Positions 8,312 through 17,193 of a DNA stretch of 63,325 nucleotides are shown here, in pieces (the stretch's first letter is position 1; every line of letters begins with the position of its first letter). This DNA comes from Steroidobacteraceae bacterium (lineage in GTDB: Bacteria; Pseudomonadota; Gammaproteobacteria; Steroidobacterales; Steroidobacteraceae), in contig JAHCAM010000013.1 of NCBI GenBank assembly GCA_019634895.1, positions 1 to 63,325 on the forward strand, read 5' to 3'. The position numbers were made by a program, and so were the translations under genes. The notes beneath the pieces are model-generated. The model searched no databases. It was given only the letters and a program-made list of their open reading frames with translations, and was not told the origin of the DNA.

Positions 8312-9708
8312 CAGTTCCCCCTCGCGGACGCCACCGCGGTGCGCGCCGGCCCGGGATCGAGCGTGTTGATGTAGGCGACGATGTCCGCGATCGCCTTGTC
8401 GTCCTTCAGCATGTCGGAGACGGTCGCCATCTGCCAGCCGTAGAAGTCCTGCCGGTGCGTGCCGCGCACGCGCTCGCGGAAGTTCTGCAGCTGCCGCACC
8501 AGGTACCAGTCGGACATCTCGGCGAGCCGCGGCGCGTTCAGCGCCCAGATCCCCTCGCCCTGCCTGCCGTGGCAGGAGGCGCAGGTCGTGTACAGCCTGC
8601 GGCCGCGTTTCGCGTCGCCGGTCACGGTCGCCTGCGGCTCATGGCCGGGCAGCGTCTCGACGTAGGCGGCGAGGTTGCGGATCGCGGTGTCGTCGGGAAG
8701 CATGGACGCGAACGGCCGCATCTGCGCGCCGAAGGTGTCGCTCTGGTGCGTGCCGCGCAGGCCGTTGCGGAAGGCGTGCAGCTGGCGGCGCACGTACCAG
8801 GCTTCCTGCCCGGCGAGGCGCGGCGCATTGAGCGCCGGGTTGCCCTCGCCGGACGGGCCGTGGCAGGCCATGCAGGTCGCGTACTGCGCCGCGCCCGCGG
8901 CCGGGTCCGCGGCGGCGACCGCCTGCGTGTCGGCGAAGGTCGGCTGTGCCGCGAGCCAGGACTCGAACTCGTCCCGTGGCGTCACCACCACGCGCCCGCG
9001 CATCGCGAAGTGGCCGACGCCGCACAGCTCCTCGCACAGCACTTCGTAGCTGCCGACCTCGGTCGGCGTGAACCACATGTGGGTGATCATGCCGGGCACC
9101 AGGTCCATCTTCACGCGGAACTGAGCGACCGTGAAGTTGTGCAGGACGTCCTTGGCGCGCAGCAGCAGTTTCACCGGCTCGCCCACCGGCAGGCGCAGCT
9201 CCGGGCTCGCAATCAGCCGGTCGTCGCGGCCCTTGGGATCGTCGTGGTCGAGGCCGAAGGGGTTTTCAGGCGTGACCAGCGCGGCCGAGGTCGCGCCGAA
9301 CTCGCCATCCGCGCCGGGGAACCGGTAGCTCCAGTGCCACTGCTGGCCGACGGCCTCCACGACCGACGCCTCTTCGGGAACCGACACGAACTTGCCCCAG
9401 ACGAACAGGCCGGGCGCGAGCATGGCGGCGACGCCGACGGAAGTCACGATCGTGAGCCACCACTCCAGCTTCTTGTTCTCGGGTTCGTAATCCGCCTTCA
9501 GGCCCTTGCGGTGGCGGTAGCGCCAGACCACCCAGGCCAGGAACAGGTTGACGGCCACGAACACGATGCCCGTGACCCAGAAGGTCAGGATCACGGTGTC
9601 GTCCATGGTGGTCCAGTTCGACGCGATCGGCGTGAACCACCAGGGACTGGCAAAGTGGAAGATGATCGAACCGACGACGAGGAGTACGAGAACGACAGCG
9701 ATCGCCAT
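8311..9708 (-). CDS. ctaC: Cytochrome c oxidase subunit II fused to two cytochrome c domains (caa3 type)
   Basis: 465 residues. Hydrophobic segments at about 2-20, 38-62 and 84-104 anchor a periplasmic CuA domain with ligands H190, C225, C229, H233 and M236 (CEELCGVGHFAM). Two c-type heme domains follow, CMACH (279-283) and CASCH (376-380), each with a downstream candidate axial Met (FGAQM, YGWQM). The two heme domains look like a tandem duplication, as both contain NAPRLA and a RGTH motif. This layout implies direct electron entry through the fused hemes. The start at 9708 gives an uncleaved first helix; there is no lipobox. Confidence 0.96.
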   Translation of the reverse strand: MAIAVVLVLLVVGSIIFHFASPWWFTPIASNWTTMDDTVILTFWVTGIVFVAVNLFLAWVVWRYRHRKGLKADYEPENKKLEWWLTIVTSVGVAAMLAPGLFVWGKFVSVPEEASVVEAVGQQWHWSYRFPGADGEFGATSAALVTPENPFGLDHDDPKGRDDRLIASPELRLPVGEPVKLLLRAKDVLHNFTVAQFRVKMDLVPGMITHMWFTPTEVGSYEVLCEELCGVGHFAMRGRVVVTPRDEFESWLAAQPTFADTQAVAAADPAAGAAQYATCMACHGPSGEGNPALNAPRLAGQEAWYVRRQLHAFRNGLRGTHQSDTFGAQMRPFASMLPDDTAIRNLAAYVETLPGHEPQATVTGDAKRGRRLYTTCASCHGRQGEGIWALNAPRLAEMSDWYLVRQLQNFRERVRGTHRQDFYGWQMATVSDMLKDDKAIADIVAYINTLDPGPARTAVASARGN

Positions 9709-9723
9709 CGGCGGGCCCCCTGT

Positions 9724-10281
9724 TTACGCGCGGACCCGATCGCCGGCGGCCCGGCGGCGGCGCACCGTCGTGAACGGATTGACGAAATGACTGTCCACGC
9801 CGGCGAACTCCGCCTCCGGATGCCGGCGGCTCATCATGTGCCGCACCGCGGCCTCCTGGTCCTTGCGCGCGTAGATCAGGATCAGGAACCTGCCGGCCTC
9901 GATGTCGTCGTGAAAACGCTCGAGCTTCTTGTTCTCTTTCTCGACGCCGATCAGCCCGCCTTCCCAGGCGCCGAACAGCGTCGCGACGACTGTGAGCGCG
10001 ACGTACACGAACCACGGGATGTTCTGGAACGGGCCGAAGTTGTCGAGCAGGATGCAGCCGACGACGCCGGCGAACAGGCCGATCGCCGCGCCGATGAAGC
10101 CCTCGCGGACGACGTCGAGCGTCTCGAGGTAGTTGCCGGCGTGGATGTGCCGCTTCTTGAGCCCCGACTCGTCCTTGGCGATCACGTGCACGAAGAAGTC
10201 GTCGATGCCGACGTCGTGCAGGTCATCGGAAACCCGGGAGGTGCTCTCGAGTTCGGGTGCGACGTAATACAGACATTTCAT
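9724..10281 (-). CDS. Membrane protein of the DUF1269 / general-stress type
   Basis: 185 residues from the ATG at 10281, which has a GGGGGG ribosome site; an upstream in-frame codon at 10329 has none. The protein starts with MKCLYYVAPELES, has an N-terminal soluble beta-alpha part, a two-helix membrane hairpin rich in glycine (GAAIGLFAGVVG; YVALTVVATLFGAW) and a soluble C-terminal part ending in a basic tail. The pattern resembles DUF1269 proteins. It sits 15 bp before the oxidase subunit II gene and may be cotranscribed with it. Function is unknown. Confidence 0.65.
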   Translation of the reverse strand: MKCLYYVAPELESTSRVSDDLHDVGIDDFFVHVIAKDESGLKKRHIHAGNYLETLDVVREGFIGAAIGLFAGVVGCILLDNFGPFQNIPWFVYVALTVVATLFGAWEGGLIGVEKENKKLERFHDDIEAGRFLILIYARKDQEAAVRHMMSRRHPEAEFAGVDSHFVNPFTTVRRRRAAGDRVRA

Positions 10282-10372
10282 CTGTGGATCCCCCCGCAGC
10301 GCCCGAGTCTTGCACAACCCCCCGGGCATTGGAAGCCTGCGGGCGGGCGGCCCGGGGTCGAAGGCGCGGGAT

Positions 10373-10789
10373 TCAGGGCGTTCTCGGCTTCGCCAGCAGC
10401 CATTCGAGCGCCAGGGCCTCGTCCGTGAAAACGCGCAGCAATGCGCCCCGGTTCGTGGCCACGATCTCGCCGAAGCGCTGCGGATGCACGATCGGCTCGT
10501 GGCCCAGCAGCGCCAGGCGGATGCGCGGCGAGACGCTTGACTGGAGCTGCGCGACCTTGACGGCCTGGTCGTAGCGTTCCGACATCGTCGGCGCCGGACC
10601 TGCGACCTGGCGGACGTCGATCAACGCTGCCGTGCGGCCGGATCGCGACGCGGCCATCAGCGCCTCCCTGGCGACGTTAAGCTGCGCGCCGGGATAGTAG
10701 GCGCCGACGCACACGAGCTCGACGTGCCCCGGGTGTTCGCGCACCTCGCAGCGGATGTTGCCGGCGGATCCCTCGCCCTGACCCGTCAT
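10373..10789 (-). CDS. STAS/SpoIIAA-like small protein
   Basis: 138 residues, no membrane segment. The pattern of alternating strands and helices (IRCEVREHPGHVELVCVGAY, AALIDVRQVAG, RIRLALLGHEPI, LRVFTDEALALEWL) is that of SpoIIAA/STAS-like proteins that follow a 'beta, then D-x-R' layout. No partner kinase or sulfate transporter lies next to it. Function is inferred from the fold only. Confidence 0.55.
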   Translation of the reverse strand: MTGQGEGSAGNIRCEVREHPGHVELVCVGAYYPGAQLNVAREALMAASRSGRTAALIDVRQVAGPAPTMSERYDQAVKVAQLQSSVSPRIRLALLGHEPIVHPQRFGEIVATNRGALLRVFTDEALALEWLLAKPRTP

Positions 10790-10801
10790 CTTCCCGGCGC
10801 T

Positions 10802-11368
10802 TCAGCCGGCCGCCGGCCACAGCCAGCCGAACGCGCCGCCGGTGAGCAAGGCGTAGATCAGGCCGTCGAGCGTCAGCTTGAGCGTGGTGGACCAGGGCCG
10901 GCTGTACCAGATCGATTGCTGCCAGAGGGCGACGGCGTAGGCGATGAAGGCGGTCGCGCCCGCGACGCGGAACACGGTCAGGTAATCGGCGCCCGGCTCC
11001 AGCGTGCGGCTGGCGACATAGGCGGCGAGGACGCCGACGACGATGCAGTAGACGAACCATTGCCCGAGCGACTTGCCCATCGAGACCGGGCCGTTCGGCA
11101 GCACGGTCATGAGGATCACCGGGCCGCGCTTCAGCTTGTCGACGAACTCCGGTGACTTCATCGCCTTCATGTCGGCCGCGCGCGGCAGCATGTACTCGCC
11201 GGGCCTGATCGCGAACGGGCGCAGCGCGTCCATGATGCGGTCCTGGTCCGGCGGGGCCGGGCACTCGCCGCGGTGCCAGAGCGGCGCCATGTGGATGATG
11301 GAACTCGCGACGAAGACGATGACCGCGGCGACGAGGATCGGCAGCCAGAGTGCGGCGATGGTGGTCAT
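10802..11368 (-). CDS. Conserved membrane protein, unknown function
   Basis: 188 residues with an N-terminal helix ([22 protein letters not shown]), a soluble middle (residues about 35-95, rich in P, R and K) and three or four helices to the end. The SSIIH...PLWH stretch could bind a metal or heme but this is only a guess. It has good spacing to its neighbours in a run of minus-strand genes. Confidence 0.6.
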   Translation of the reverse strand: MTTIAALWLPILVAAVIVFVASSIIHMAPLWHRGECPAPPDQDRIMDALRPFAIRPGEYMLPRAADMKAMKSPEFVDKLKRGPVILMTVLPNGPVSMGKSLGQWFVYCIVVGVLAAYVASRTLEPGADYLTVFRVAGATAFIAYAVALWQQSIWYSRPWSTTLKLTLDGLIYALLTGGAFGWLWPAAG

Positions 11369-11390
11369 GGGTACCTCCTGTGGACCGCGA

Positions 11391-12509
11391 TCATAGTCCC
11401 GTCAGCTGCGCCCGGGTATCCAGTTCGTGCCCCTTGCGGCCCCCGCGCACCAGCGCGCCCTGGCCGAGGCTGCTTTCCACCATGACCCGGGCCATGTCCA
11501 CGGCGCGGCAGGCCAGCGCCGCCGCGCCCTCGTGCAGCGACTTCGAGTCGCGCACGTACTGCTCGTTGTTCTCCATGTCCTCGGCGCTCCAGCCGCGCGA
11601 ATGGGCGACGAACGGGAACTGCGGGAACTGGCAGCCGAGTTCGGCGAAGAAGGTCAGCATCTGGCCGGCCACCGCCTGCACGTTGTCCTGGCCGCCGGTG
11701 ATGACCAGCGCCACGACCTTGTTGCGCATCAGGTGGCGGTTGGCGACCGTCTCCTGGTTCTGGATGCAGTTCATGCGCTCGATCATCTTGTAGTAGAGGC
11801 TGCTGGCGCCGCCCCAGCGGATCGGCGTGGCGATGATGAGCACGTCGGCCCAGTGCACGACGCCCTCGTACACGCGGTCCATCTGGTCCTTGGGATCCAT
11901 CTGCGTGATGGAGCAGGGCCAGGTGCAGGCGCGCGCCGCCTTCGAGTAATAGCCCTCGCAGGCGCGGAAGGCGAGCTCGCGCAGCGCGATGAACCGCGTA
12001 TCGCATTCGCCGTCCTTGCGCGCGCGCGCGGCGGCGAGCGCGTGCAGCAGCAGGTCCTCGGAGGTGCTGTAGCGCGGCTGGCCCGCGGTCATCGAGGTGG
12101 TCGAGATGCCGAGCACGCGGATCGGGCCCGGCTCGCGCTTCGGGTCGCGCGCCAGCGGATGCGGCTTGTGCGGAAGGCGGTTGCGCTTGCTGCGCGGCTT
12201 GGCGGCCAGCAGCACCCGGCCGTTCTCGACCTTCACGTCGTGCGCGGGCACGCGGTCGTCCTCGTAGCCGGGCTCGCCCTCGCCGGTCTGCCAGTGGAAC
12301 TTGTAGTAATGCCAGGGGCAGACCACGTAGTCGCCGTCGAGGTGTCCCTTGCCGAGCGGACCGCCGACGTGGTTGCAGGACCCGGAGATCGCGCCGAAGC
12401 GCCCGTCCCTGAAGGAGAGGGCGATGCGCCGCTCGCCGGCGCGCAGTTCCTGCAGCGGCTTCTTCGCCAGTTCCTCGGCGGCGCCGAGGTCGATCCATTC
12501 CTCGCTCAC
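11391..12509 (-). CDS. Rieske [2Fe-2S] domain fused to a flavodoxin-type FMN reductase
   Basis: 372 residues starting at the GTG at 12509, which overlaps the stop of the DUF3052 gene (GTGA) behind an AGGAAGG site. Residues 1-105 form a Rieske domain with C45-x-H47 and C64-x2-H67 spaced by 16 residues. Residues 130-370 follow the NADPH-dependent FMN reductase fold: [10 protein letters not shown] (phosphate loop), [21 protein letters not shown] (flavin region) and a C-terminal helix. Together this could pass electrons from NAD(P)H through FMN to the iron-sulfur centre, or the reverse, in one chain. Substrate unknown. A longer in-frame extension upstream is a shadow of the DUF3052 gene. Confidence 0.85.
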   Translation of the reverse strand: MSEEWIDLGAAEELAKKPLQELRAGERRIALSFRDGRFGAISGSCNHVGGPLGKGHLDGDYVVCPWHYYKFHWQTGEGEPGYEDDRVPAHDVKVENGRVLLAAKPRSKRNRLPHKPHPLARDPKREPGPIRVLGISTTSMTAGQPRYSTSEDLLLHALAAARARKDGECDTRFIALRELAFRACEGYYSKAARACTWPCSITQMDPKDQMDRVYEGVVHWADVLIIATPIRWGGASSLYYKMIERMNCIQNQETVANRHLMRNKVVALVITGGQDNVQAVAGQMLTFFAELGCQFPQFPFVAHSRGWSAEDMENNEQYVRDSKSLHEGAAALACRAVDMARVMVESSLGQGALVRGGRKGHELDTRAQLTGL

Positions 12510-12922
12510 TTGCCTTCCTTTCCGCGCAGTTCCCTGCGCACGACGAGCTTGAGGCCCGACCAGACGTCGGAAACGGCGCAGACCTTCACGTCCACGTAGC
12601 CGAGCGGCAGCGCGAGCTCGCGGATCGTGTCCTCGGTCACGTCGGTCGGCAGCTTCGCCGACTTCTTCGGCCAGGACACCCACAGCGGGATGTCATCGCC
12701 CAGCTGCCTGCGATACGACTTCAGCGCCGCCGCCAGTTCCGCGCGGCGGGTCGTGAAGTGGTGCACGAGGCCGGCCGCGACGCGTCCCGCCGCGATGCGG
12801 GCGCCGCCGGGCAGCGGCGCCAGCAGTTGCCGGTAGTCCTTCGGCGCGTTCACCGCGCGCACCGCCATGCCCGGCTGGATGCCGAGCTTGGCGGCGAGCG
12901 GCGTGCCCGAATAGCCCGCCAT
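12506..12922 (-). CDS. DUF3052 family protein
   Basis: 138 residues with the family hallmarks MAGYSGTPLAAKLGIQPG at the N-terminus, a central LVHHFTTRRAEL and WVSWPKKSA. Members are small soluble proteins of unknown function. The overlap with the Rieske-flavodoxin gene suggests joint expression. Confidence 0.85.
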   Translation of the reverse strand: MAGYSGTPLAAKLGIQPGMAVRAVNAPKDYRQLLAPLPGGARIAAGRVAAGLVHHFTTRRAELAAALKSYRRQLGDDIPLWVSWPKKSAKLPTDVTEDTIRELALPLGYVDVKVCAVSDVWSGLKLVVRRELRGKEGK

Positions 12923-12932
12923 GCCCGCGATG

Positions 12933-13346
12933 TCAGCCGGCGGCCTTGTCGCGGTACAGGAAGGCGGTCACGCAGCCCAGGATCAGCACGACGATGGTGT
13001 CGTAGGCGATCTGCCGCAGCGCGAGCACGCCCGGCATCGGCTGCACCGTGTAGTAGATGAGGTAGACCGGAACCACGGCGAGCAGCGCCACGGCGAGGCC
13101 GAAGCGCAGGCCCTGCCCGAGCCAGGGCTTCGCTTCCCGGCCGCGCGCGTAGATCCACACGAAGGCGCCGGCCATGAGCAGGTGCGCGACGATCATCCAG
13201 ACGAAGTACTGCTGCTGCTCCTCGACGGGCCGCATCAGGCCCGTCGCCGTGTACTCATCGGCCAGCAGCTGGCCGTGCACGACGAAGCCGGCCGCCATCC
13301 ACAGGATGAAGAGCAGGAGCCAGGCGATCAGGAATTTCGCGTTCAT
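12933..13346 (-). CDS. Small membrane protein, unknown function
   Basis: 137 residues with four hydrophobic segments (about 4-25, 46-64, 79-98 and 109-129). No motif recognised beyond VHGQLLADEY between helices 1 and 2. It is 10 bp upstream of the DUF3052 gene. Confidence 0.65.
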   Translation of the reverse strand: MNAKFLIAWLLLFILWMAAGFVVHGQLLADEYTATGLMRPVEEQQQYFVWMIVAHLLMAGAFVWIYARGREAKPWLGQGLRFGLAVALLAVVPVYLIYYTVQPMPGVLALRQIAYDTIVVLILGCVTAFLYRDKAAG

Positions 13347-13394
13347 TCTTTGTCCCCTTCGGGCCGGCCGGACGGGCGGCCCCCGGCGCCGATC

Positions 13395-14174
13395 TTACGC
13401 CTGCAAGCCGCCGCCGATCAGCACCGAGGTCATGGACAGGGAGCCGATCACCCCGGCATTGAAGAATACGAGGGGTTCCCCCTCCTGCTGCAGGGCGAGC
13501 GCGTACAGCAGCGGGTAATAATGTTCGGGCGTGGGCACCGCCAGCCGCATGTCGGGCCCCAGGCTTCCGGGGTCCATCAAGGCGGCGTGGTCGCCCGCCG
13601 AAATGCGCCTTTGCAGTTCCTCGTCGCAGGCTTCCGCCCAGGCCTGCGGCTTCGGGTCGTGGAACCGGAACAGGCCCAGGTTGTGCACCATGTTGCCGCT
13701 CGCAAGCACCAGCACGTCCTGGTCGCGAAGCGGCGCCAGCTGCCGGCCAATGGCGTAGTGGTGCGGCCCGGGCCGGCCGGTGTCCATGCCGAGCTGGACG
13801 ACCGGGATGTCGGCGGCGGGGTACATCGCGACCAGCACGCTCCAGGCGCCGTGGTCCAGGCCGCGGGCGGGGTCCTGCTGCACGCGCTCGCTGGTGACGA
13901 GGGCCGCCACGCGCTCGGCGAGCCAGGGCGCGCCCGGCGCCGGGTAGCGCACGTCGAACAGCGCCTTCGGGAATCCGTAGAAGTCGTGAATGGTCGGCGG
14001 ATGCGCGCTGGCGGTGACCCAGGCGCCCTGGGTCTCCCAGTGCGCGGAGACGCAGAGGATGGCGACGGGCTTCGGCAGCCGCCGCGCGATGTCCTGCCAG
14101 CCGCGGAAGTACTCGTTCCGCTCGATGGCGTTCATCGGATTGCCGTGCCCGACGAACAGCGCCGGCATCCTCAT
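13395..14174 (-). CDS. Extradiol ring-cleavage dioxygenase, LigB/YgiD family
   Basis: About 259 residues from the ATG at 14174, which overlaps the VOC gene stop (ATGA); a frame extension to 14204 is unlikely. MPALFVGHGNPMNAIE at the N-terminus and SAHWETQGA (near 45) carry conserved His residues of class III extradiol dioxygenases of the 4,5-DOPA type, and DHGAWSVLVAMYP is the third conserved block. Such enzymes open catechol rings using a bound metal. The physiological substrate is not known here; the adjacent VOC gene may encode a second ring or lactoylglutathione-type enzyme. Confidence 0.9.
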   Translation of the reverse strand: MRMPALFVGHGNPMNAIERNEYFRGWQDIARRLPKPVAILCVSAHWETQGAWVTASAHPPTIHDFYGFPKALFDVRYPAPGAPWLAERVAALVTSERVQQDPARGLDHGAWSVLVAMYPAADIPVVQLGMDTGRPGPHHYAIGRQLAPLRDQDVLVLASGNMVHNLGLFRFHDPKPQAWAEACDEELQRRISAGDHAALMDPGSLGPDMRLAVPTPEHYYPLLYALALQQEGEPLVFFNAGVIGSLSMTSVLIGGGLQA

Positions 14175-14584
14175 GGGCGCCCCGGCGGCCCGATGAGATC
14201 CCACCTGTTGCCGTAGAGGTCCAGGAATACGGCGACGGTGCCGTAGGCCTCGTGCCGCGGCTGCTCCGTGAAGCGCACGCCGGCTGCCTGCAGCCGCGCA
14301 TGGTCGGCGCGGAAGTCGTCCGTGTGCAGGAACAGGAACACGCGCCCGCCGGACTGGTTGCCGACGGCGAGGCGCTGCTCCGGCGTCGCCGCGCGCGCGA
14401 GCAGCAGCGCGAAGTCCGATCCCGCGGGCGCCACGCGCACCCAGCGCTTGCCGGCCTCGCGCGGCTCGTCCTCGAGCAGCCCGAACCCGAGCACGCCGGT
14501 GTAGAAGGCGATTGCCTCGTCGTAATCGCGCACCAGCAGCGCGACCTGCAGGATCCGCCTGCGCGGCAGGCCTGCGCCCGTCAT
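14171..14584 (-). CDS. Glyoxalase/VOC family protein
   Basis: 137 residues with the VOC pattern: QVALLVRDYDEAIAFYTGVLGFGL at the start and VAVFLDLYGNRWDLIGP at the end, each half supplying a metal-ligand position (E/D and H/E types differ among members). Related to uncharacterised glyoxalase-like proteins. It overlaps the dioxygenase gene by 4 bp. Confidence 0.85.
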   Translation of the reverse strand: MTGAGLPRRRILQVALLVRDYDEAIAFYTGVLGFGLLEDEPREAGKRWVRVAPAGSDFALLLARAATPEQRLAVGNQSGGRVFLFLHTDDFRADHARLQAAGVRFTEQPRHEAYGTVAVFLDLYGNRWDLIGPPGRP

Positions 14585-14585
14585 T

Positions 14586-15002
14586 TCAGCCGGCTGGCGG
14601 CGCCACGCGCGGCGCCCAGATCGAGCGGTACACCTTCCAGCTGCCGTTCCTCTGCCGGCGCAGCACGCGCATCACGTGGTACTCCGACTCGACGATGCGG
14701 CCGGTCGCGATCTCCCGGGTGGCGCCGCGGATCGCGCCCCACTCGACGGCAAACCGGCCGAACACCTTGACCTCCTCGAAGTCGAGGCGGTAGCTGATCA
14801 CCTCGTGCGTCTTCGGCCCGGCGGCCATGCGCTCGAAGGCGACGTCGAACTCCTTGGCGCCGCGCTGCGGCGCGCCGCCGGGCGGGAACATGACCGCCTC
14901 GTCGTCCACCAGCGCCCGCAGCGCGCGGAAGTCGCCGGCGGCCGAGGCGCGCATGTCGCGCCGGTGCAGCCGTTCGATCGCCTTGAGGCTCGATTTCTTC
15001 AT
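14586..15002 (-). CDS. NTF2-like / SnoaL-type protein (DUF4440 pattern)
   Basis: 138 residues from the ATG at 15002, overlapping the LysE gene by 4 bp; upstream residues in the same frame are a shadow. The sequence AIERLHRRDMRASAAGDFRAL...VDDEAVMFPPGG and the end WKVYRSIWAP match NTF2-like ketosteroid isomerase/DUF4440 proteins. Function unknown. Confidence 0.8.
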   Translation of the reverse strand: MKKSSLKAIERLHRRDMRASAAGDFRALRALVDDEAVMFPPGGAPQRGAKEFDVAFERMAAGPKTHEVISYRLDFEEVKVFGRFAVEWGAIRGATREIATGRIVESEYHVMRVLRRQRNGSWKVYRSIWAPRVAPPAG

Positions 15003-15631
15003 GGCCGTTGCACCGCGAGCCGCAGCCCGAGCGCGACCAGGATGGTGCCGCAGGCGGCGTCGGTCCACCGCCGCCAGGCCGGGCGCAGGAACACGGTGCG
15101 CGACTGCGCGACGACGAGCGCGACTCCGCCGAGCCAGAGCATGCCCTGGACGTAGTGGATCGCGGTCAGCAGCAGGTACTTGAGCATCACGGCGTCGCCG
15201 GGTCCGATGAACTGCGGCACCAGCGCGAGGTAGAACACGACGACCTTGGGATTGAGCACGTTGGTCAGCAGGCCCTCCCGGAACGACTGCGCGCGCGACA
15301 CGGCCGCCGCGCCGGCGCCGTGCGCGGCCGGTGCCGGCGCGCCCGCCGCCGCGGCGCGCAGCGACCTGATGCCGAGCCAGACCAGGTAACAGGCGCCCGC
15401 GACCTTCATCACCGTGAATGCGGTCGCCGAGTACATCAGCACGGCCGACACGCCGAGCGCGGAGAGGAGCGCATGCACGAACAGTCCGGAGCAGATGCCG
15501 GCCACCGTCAGCAGCCCGTCCCTTCCGCCGCCGCGCAGCGCGTTGCGCACCACCAGCATCGTATCGGGACCCGGCGACATCGTCATGAGCGCGGCCACCA
15601 GCGTGAAGGCGAGCACCTGCGGATCAATCAT
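14999..15631 (-). CDS. LysE/RhtB family amino-acid exporter
   Basis: 210 residues, about six membrane helices, with the family signature MSPGPDTMLVVRNAL near residue 18 and FREGLLTNVLNPKVVVFYLAL in the middle. Likely exports an amino acid or derivative. It overlaps the ornithine-cyclodeaminase-family gene by 8 bp, which hints at an amino-acid-related substrate. Confidence 0.9.
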   Translation of the reverse strand: MIDPQVLAFTLVAALMTMSPGPDTMLVVRNALRGGGRDGLLTVAGICSGLFVHALLSALGVSAVLMYSATAFTVMKVAGACYLVWLGIRSLRAAAAGAPAPAAHGAGAAAVSRAQSFREGLLTNVLNPKVVVFYLALVPQFIGPGDAVMLKYLLLTAIHYVQGMLWLGGVALVVAQSRTVFLRPAWRRWTDAACGTILVALGLRLAVQRP

Positions 15632-16622
15632 GGCCGGCAGCCCCGCCCTCGAGGGCGAGCGTGCGCCCGCGCCCGGTCGCCAGCGCGCGCTCGTAGACGG
15701 CCGCCGCCGAGGCGACGTCCTGGAGCGCCGTGCCGGTGCTGTCGAACACGAAGATCTCCTCCGGGGAGGACCGTCCGGGCCGCTGCCCGGCGATCAGCTC
15801 GCCAAGTTCGGCGTGGACGTCCCCGATGCCCATCATTCCCGCGGCGAGGGCATGCTGCAACTCTCCCATGTGGGCGGCCTGCGCCGTGAGGTCGGTGACC
15901 ACGCGCGCCATGGCGAGCACGCGCGGGGCGAGCTCCTGCTTGCCCTCGCTGTCGGCACCGACCGCCGCGATGAACTGGCCGGGCCGGATGTCGTCCTCGC
16001 GGACGACGACCTGCCGTCCGGGGGTGCAGGTGACGGCGACGTCCGCATGCGGCAGCGCCTCGCCGGCGGATTCCACCGGCTCGATGTCGATGCCGGTGGC
16101 CGCGAACTCCCCGATGAATGCCGCGACCCGGGCCGGGTCGCGATCGCAGGCATAGACGTGCCCGATCCGGCGGACGGCGAGCAGGGCACGCAGGTGCGCG
16201 CGGCCCTGGATGCCGCAGCCGCAGACCAGCAGCGTCCTGGCGTCCGGCAGCGCCAGGTGGCGCGCGGCGATCGCGGAGGCCGCCGCCGTGCGAAGCGTCG
16301 TGATCTCGATCGAGTCCAGCAGCGCGAGCGGCCGTCCGTCCGCGGCGTCGAACAGGCCGATCATGCCCTGGACGGTGGGCAGGCCGCTGCGGTCCGGGTT
16401 GCCGGGGAAGTTCGCGTTGATCTTGGCGGCGTAGTAGCCGGGAGCGGGGCCGAGCACCGCGGTCTTGACGTGGAAACCGCCGCCCGGCACAGGCGTGGCA
16501 AGCGTGCCGGGCGCGGCCGGGAGAGCGCCCTCGGCATGGGCGCGAAAGGCCCCCTCGACCGCCGCGATGCAGTCCGCCATCGGCAGCAGTGCCGCGACGT
16601 CCTGGCGATCGAGGAGCAGCAT
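15624..16622 (-). CDS. Ornithine cyclodeaminase / mu-crystallin family dehydrogenase
   Basis: 332 residues from the ATG at 16622; the ORF can be extended to 16673 but that would run into tag. A Rossmann motif is seen in LLVCGCGIQGRAHLRALLA (near 133), with GRQVVVREDDIRPGQFIAAVGAD further on. Family members are ornithine cyclodeaminases, alanine dehydrogenases or imine reductases, so the substrate cannot be fixed. The neighbour is an amino-acid exporter. Confidence 0.88.
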   Translation of the reverse strand: MLLLDRQDVAALLPMADCIAAVEGAFRAHAEGALPAAPGTLATPVPGGGFHVKTAVLGPAPGYYAAKINANFPGNPDRSGLPTVQGMIGLFDAADGRPLALLDSIEITTLRTAAASAIAARHLALPDARTLLVCGCGIQGRAHLRALLAVRRIGHVYACDRDPARVAAFIGEFAATGIDIEPVESAGEALPHADVAVTCTPGRQVVVREDDIRPGQFIAAVGADSEGKQELAPRVLAMARVVTDLTAQAAHMGELQHALAAGMMGIGDVHAELGELIAGQRPGRSSPEEIFVFDSTGTALQDVASAAAVYERALATGRGRTLALEGGAAGHD

Positions 16623-16629
16623 GGCGGGC

Positions 16630-17193
16630 TCAGGCCTTGAGGCAGATCCGGTAGCGGAAGCAGTCCGTCGCATGGTCGTTGACGATGCCGACCGCCTGCA
16701 TGAAAGCGTAGCAGATCGTGGTGCCGACGAAGCGGAACCCGCGGCGCTTCAGCTCGCGGGACAGGCGGTCCGAAAGCCCCGTGCGCGCCGGGACCTGCCG
16801 ATGGCTGCGCCGAAGGTTCACGATCGGCCGGCCGCCGACGAACTCCCACAGCCAGCGATCGAAACTTCCGGCCTCGCGCTGGATCGCCAGGAACGCGGCG
16901 GCGTTCGTCACCGTGCTGCCGATCTTGAGCCGGTTGCGCACGATGCCCTCGTCCGTCAGCAGGCGGCGCCGGCGCGCGGCCGTGAAGCGCGCGACCTTCG
17001 CGGGGTCGAAGCCGGCGAAGGCGCGGCGATAGCCCTCGCGCTTCTTCAGGATCGTCTCCCAGCTCAGCCCCGCCTGCGCACCTTCGAGGACCAGGAACTC
17101 GAACAGCACGCGGTCGTCGTGCACCGGCACGCCCCACTCGCTGTCGTGGTAGGCGATGGACAGCGGCGTCGTGGCCCAGGCACAGCGCTTCAT
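16630..17193 (-). CDS. tag: DNA-3-methyladenine glycosylase I
   Basis: 187 residues. Removes 3-methyladenine from alkylated DNA. Family blocks are all present: RCAWA at the start, YHDSEWGVP, LFEFLVLEGAQAGLSWETIL and FRFVGTTICYAFMQAVGIVNDH near the end. The Cys and His zinc-ligand positions (C4, H16 and the C-terminal HATDC) are conserved. It overlaps the GNAT gene by 4 bp. Confidence 0.95.
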   Translation of the reverse strand: MKRCAWATTPLSIAYHDSEWGVPVHDDRVLFEFLVLEGAQAGLSWETILKKREGYRRAFAGFDPAKVARFTAARRRRLLTDEGIVRNRLKIGSTVTNAAAFLAIQREAGSFDRWLWEFVGGRPIVNLRRSHRQVPARTGLSDRLSRELKRRGFRFVGTTICYAFMQAVGIVNDHATDCFRYRICLKA

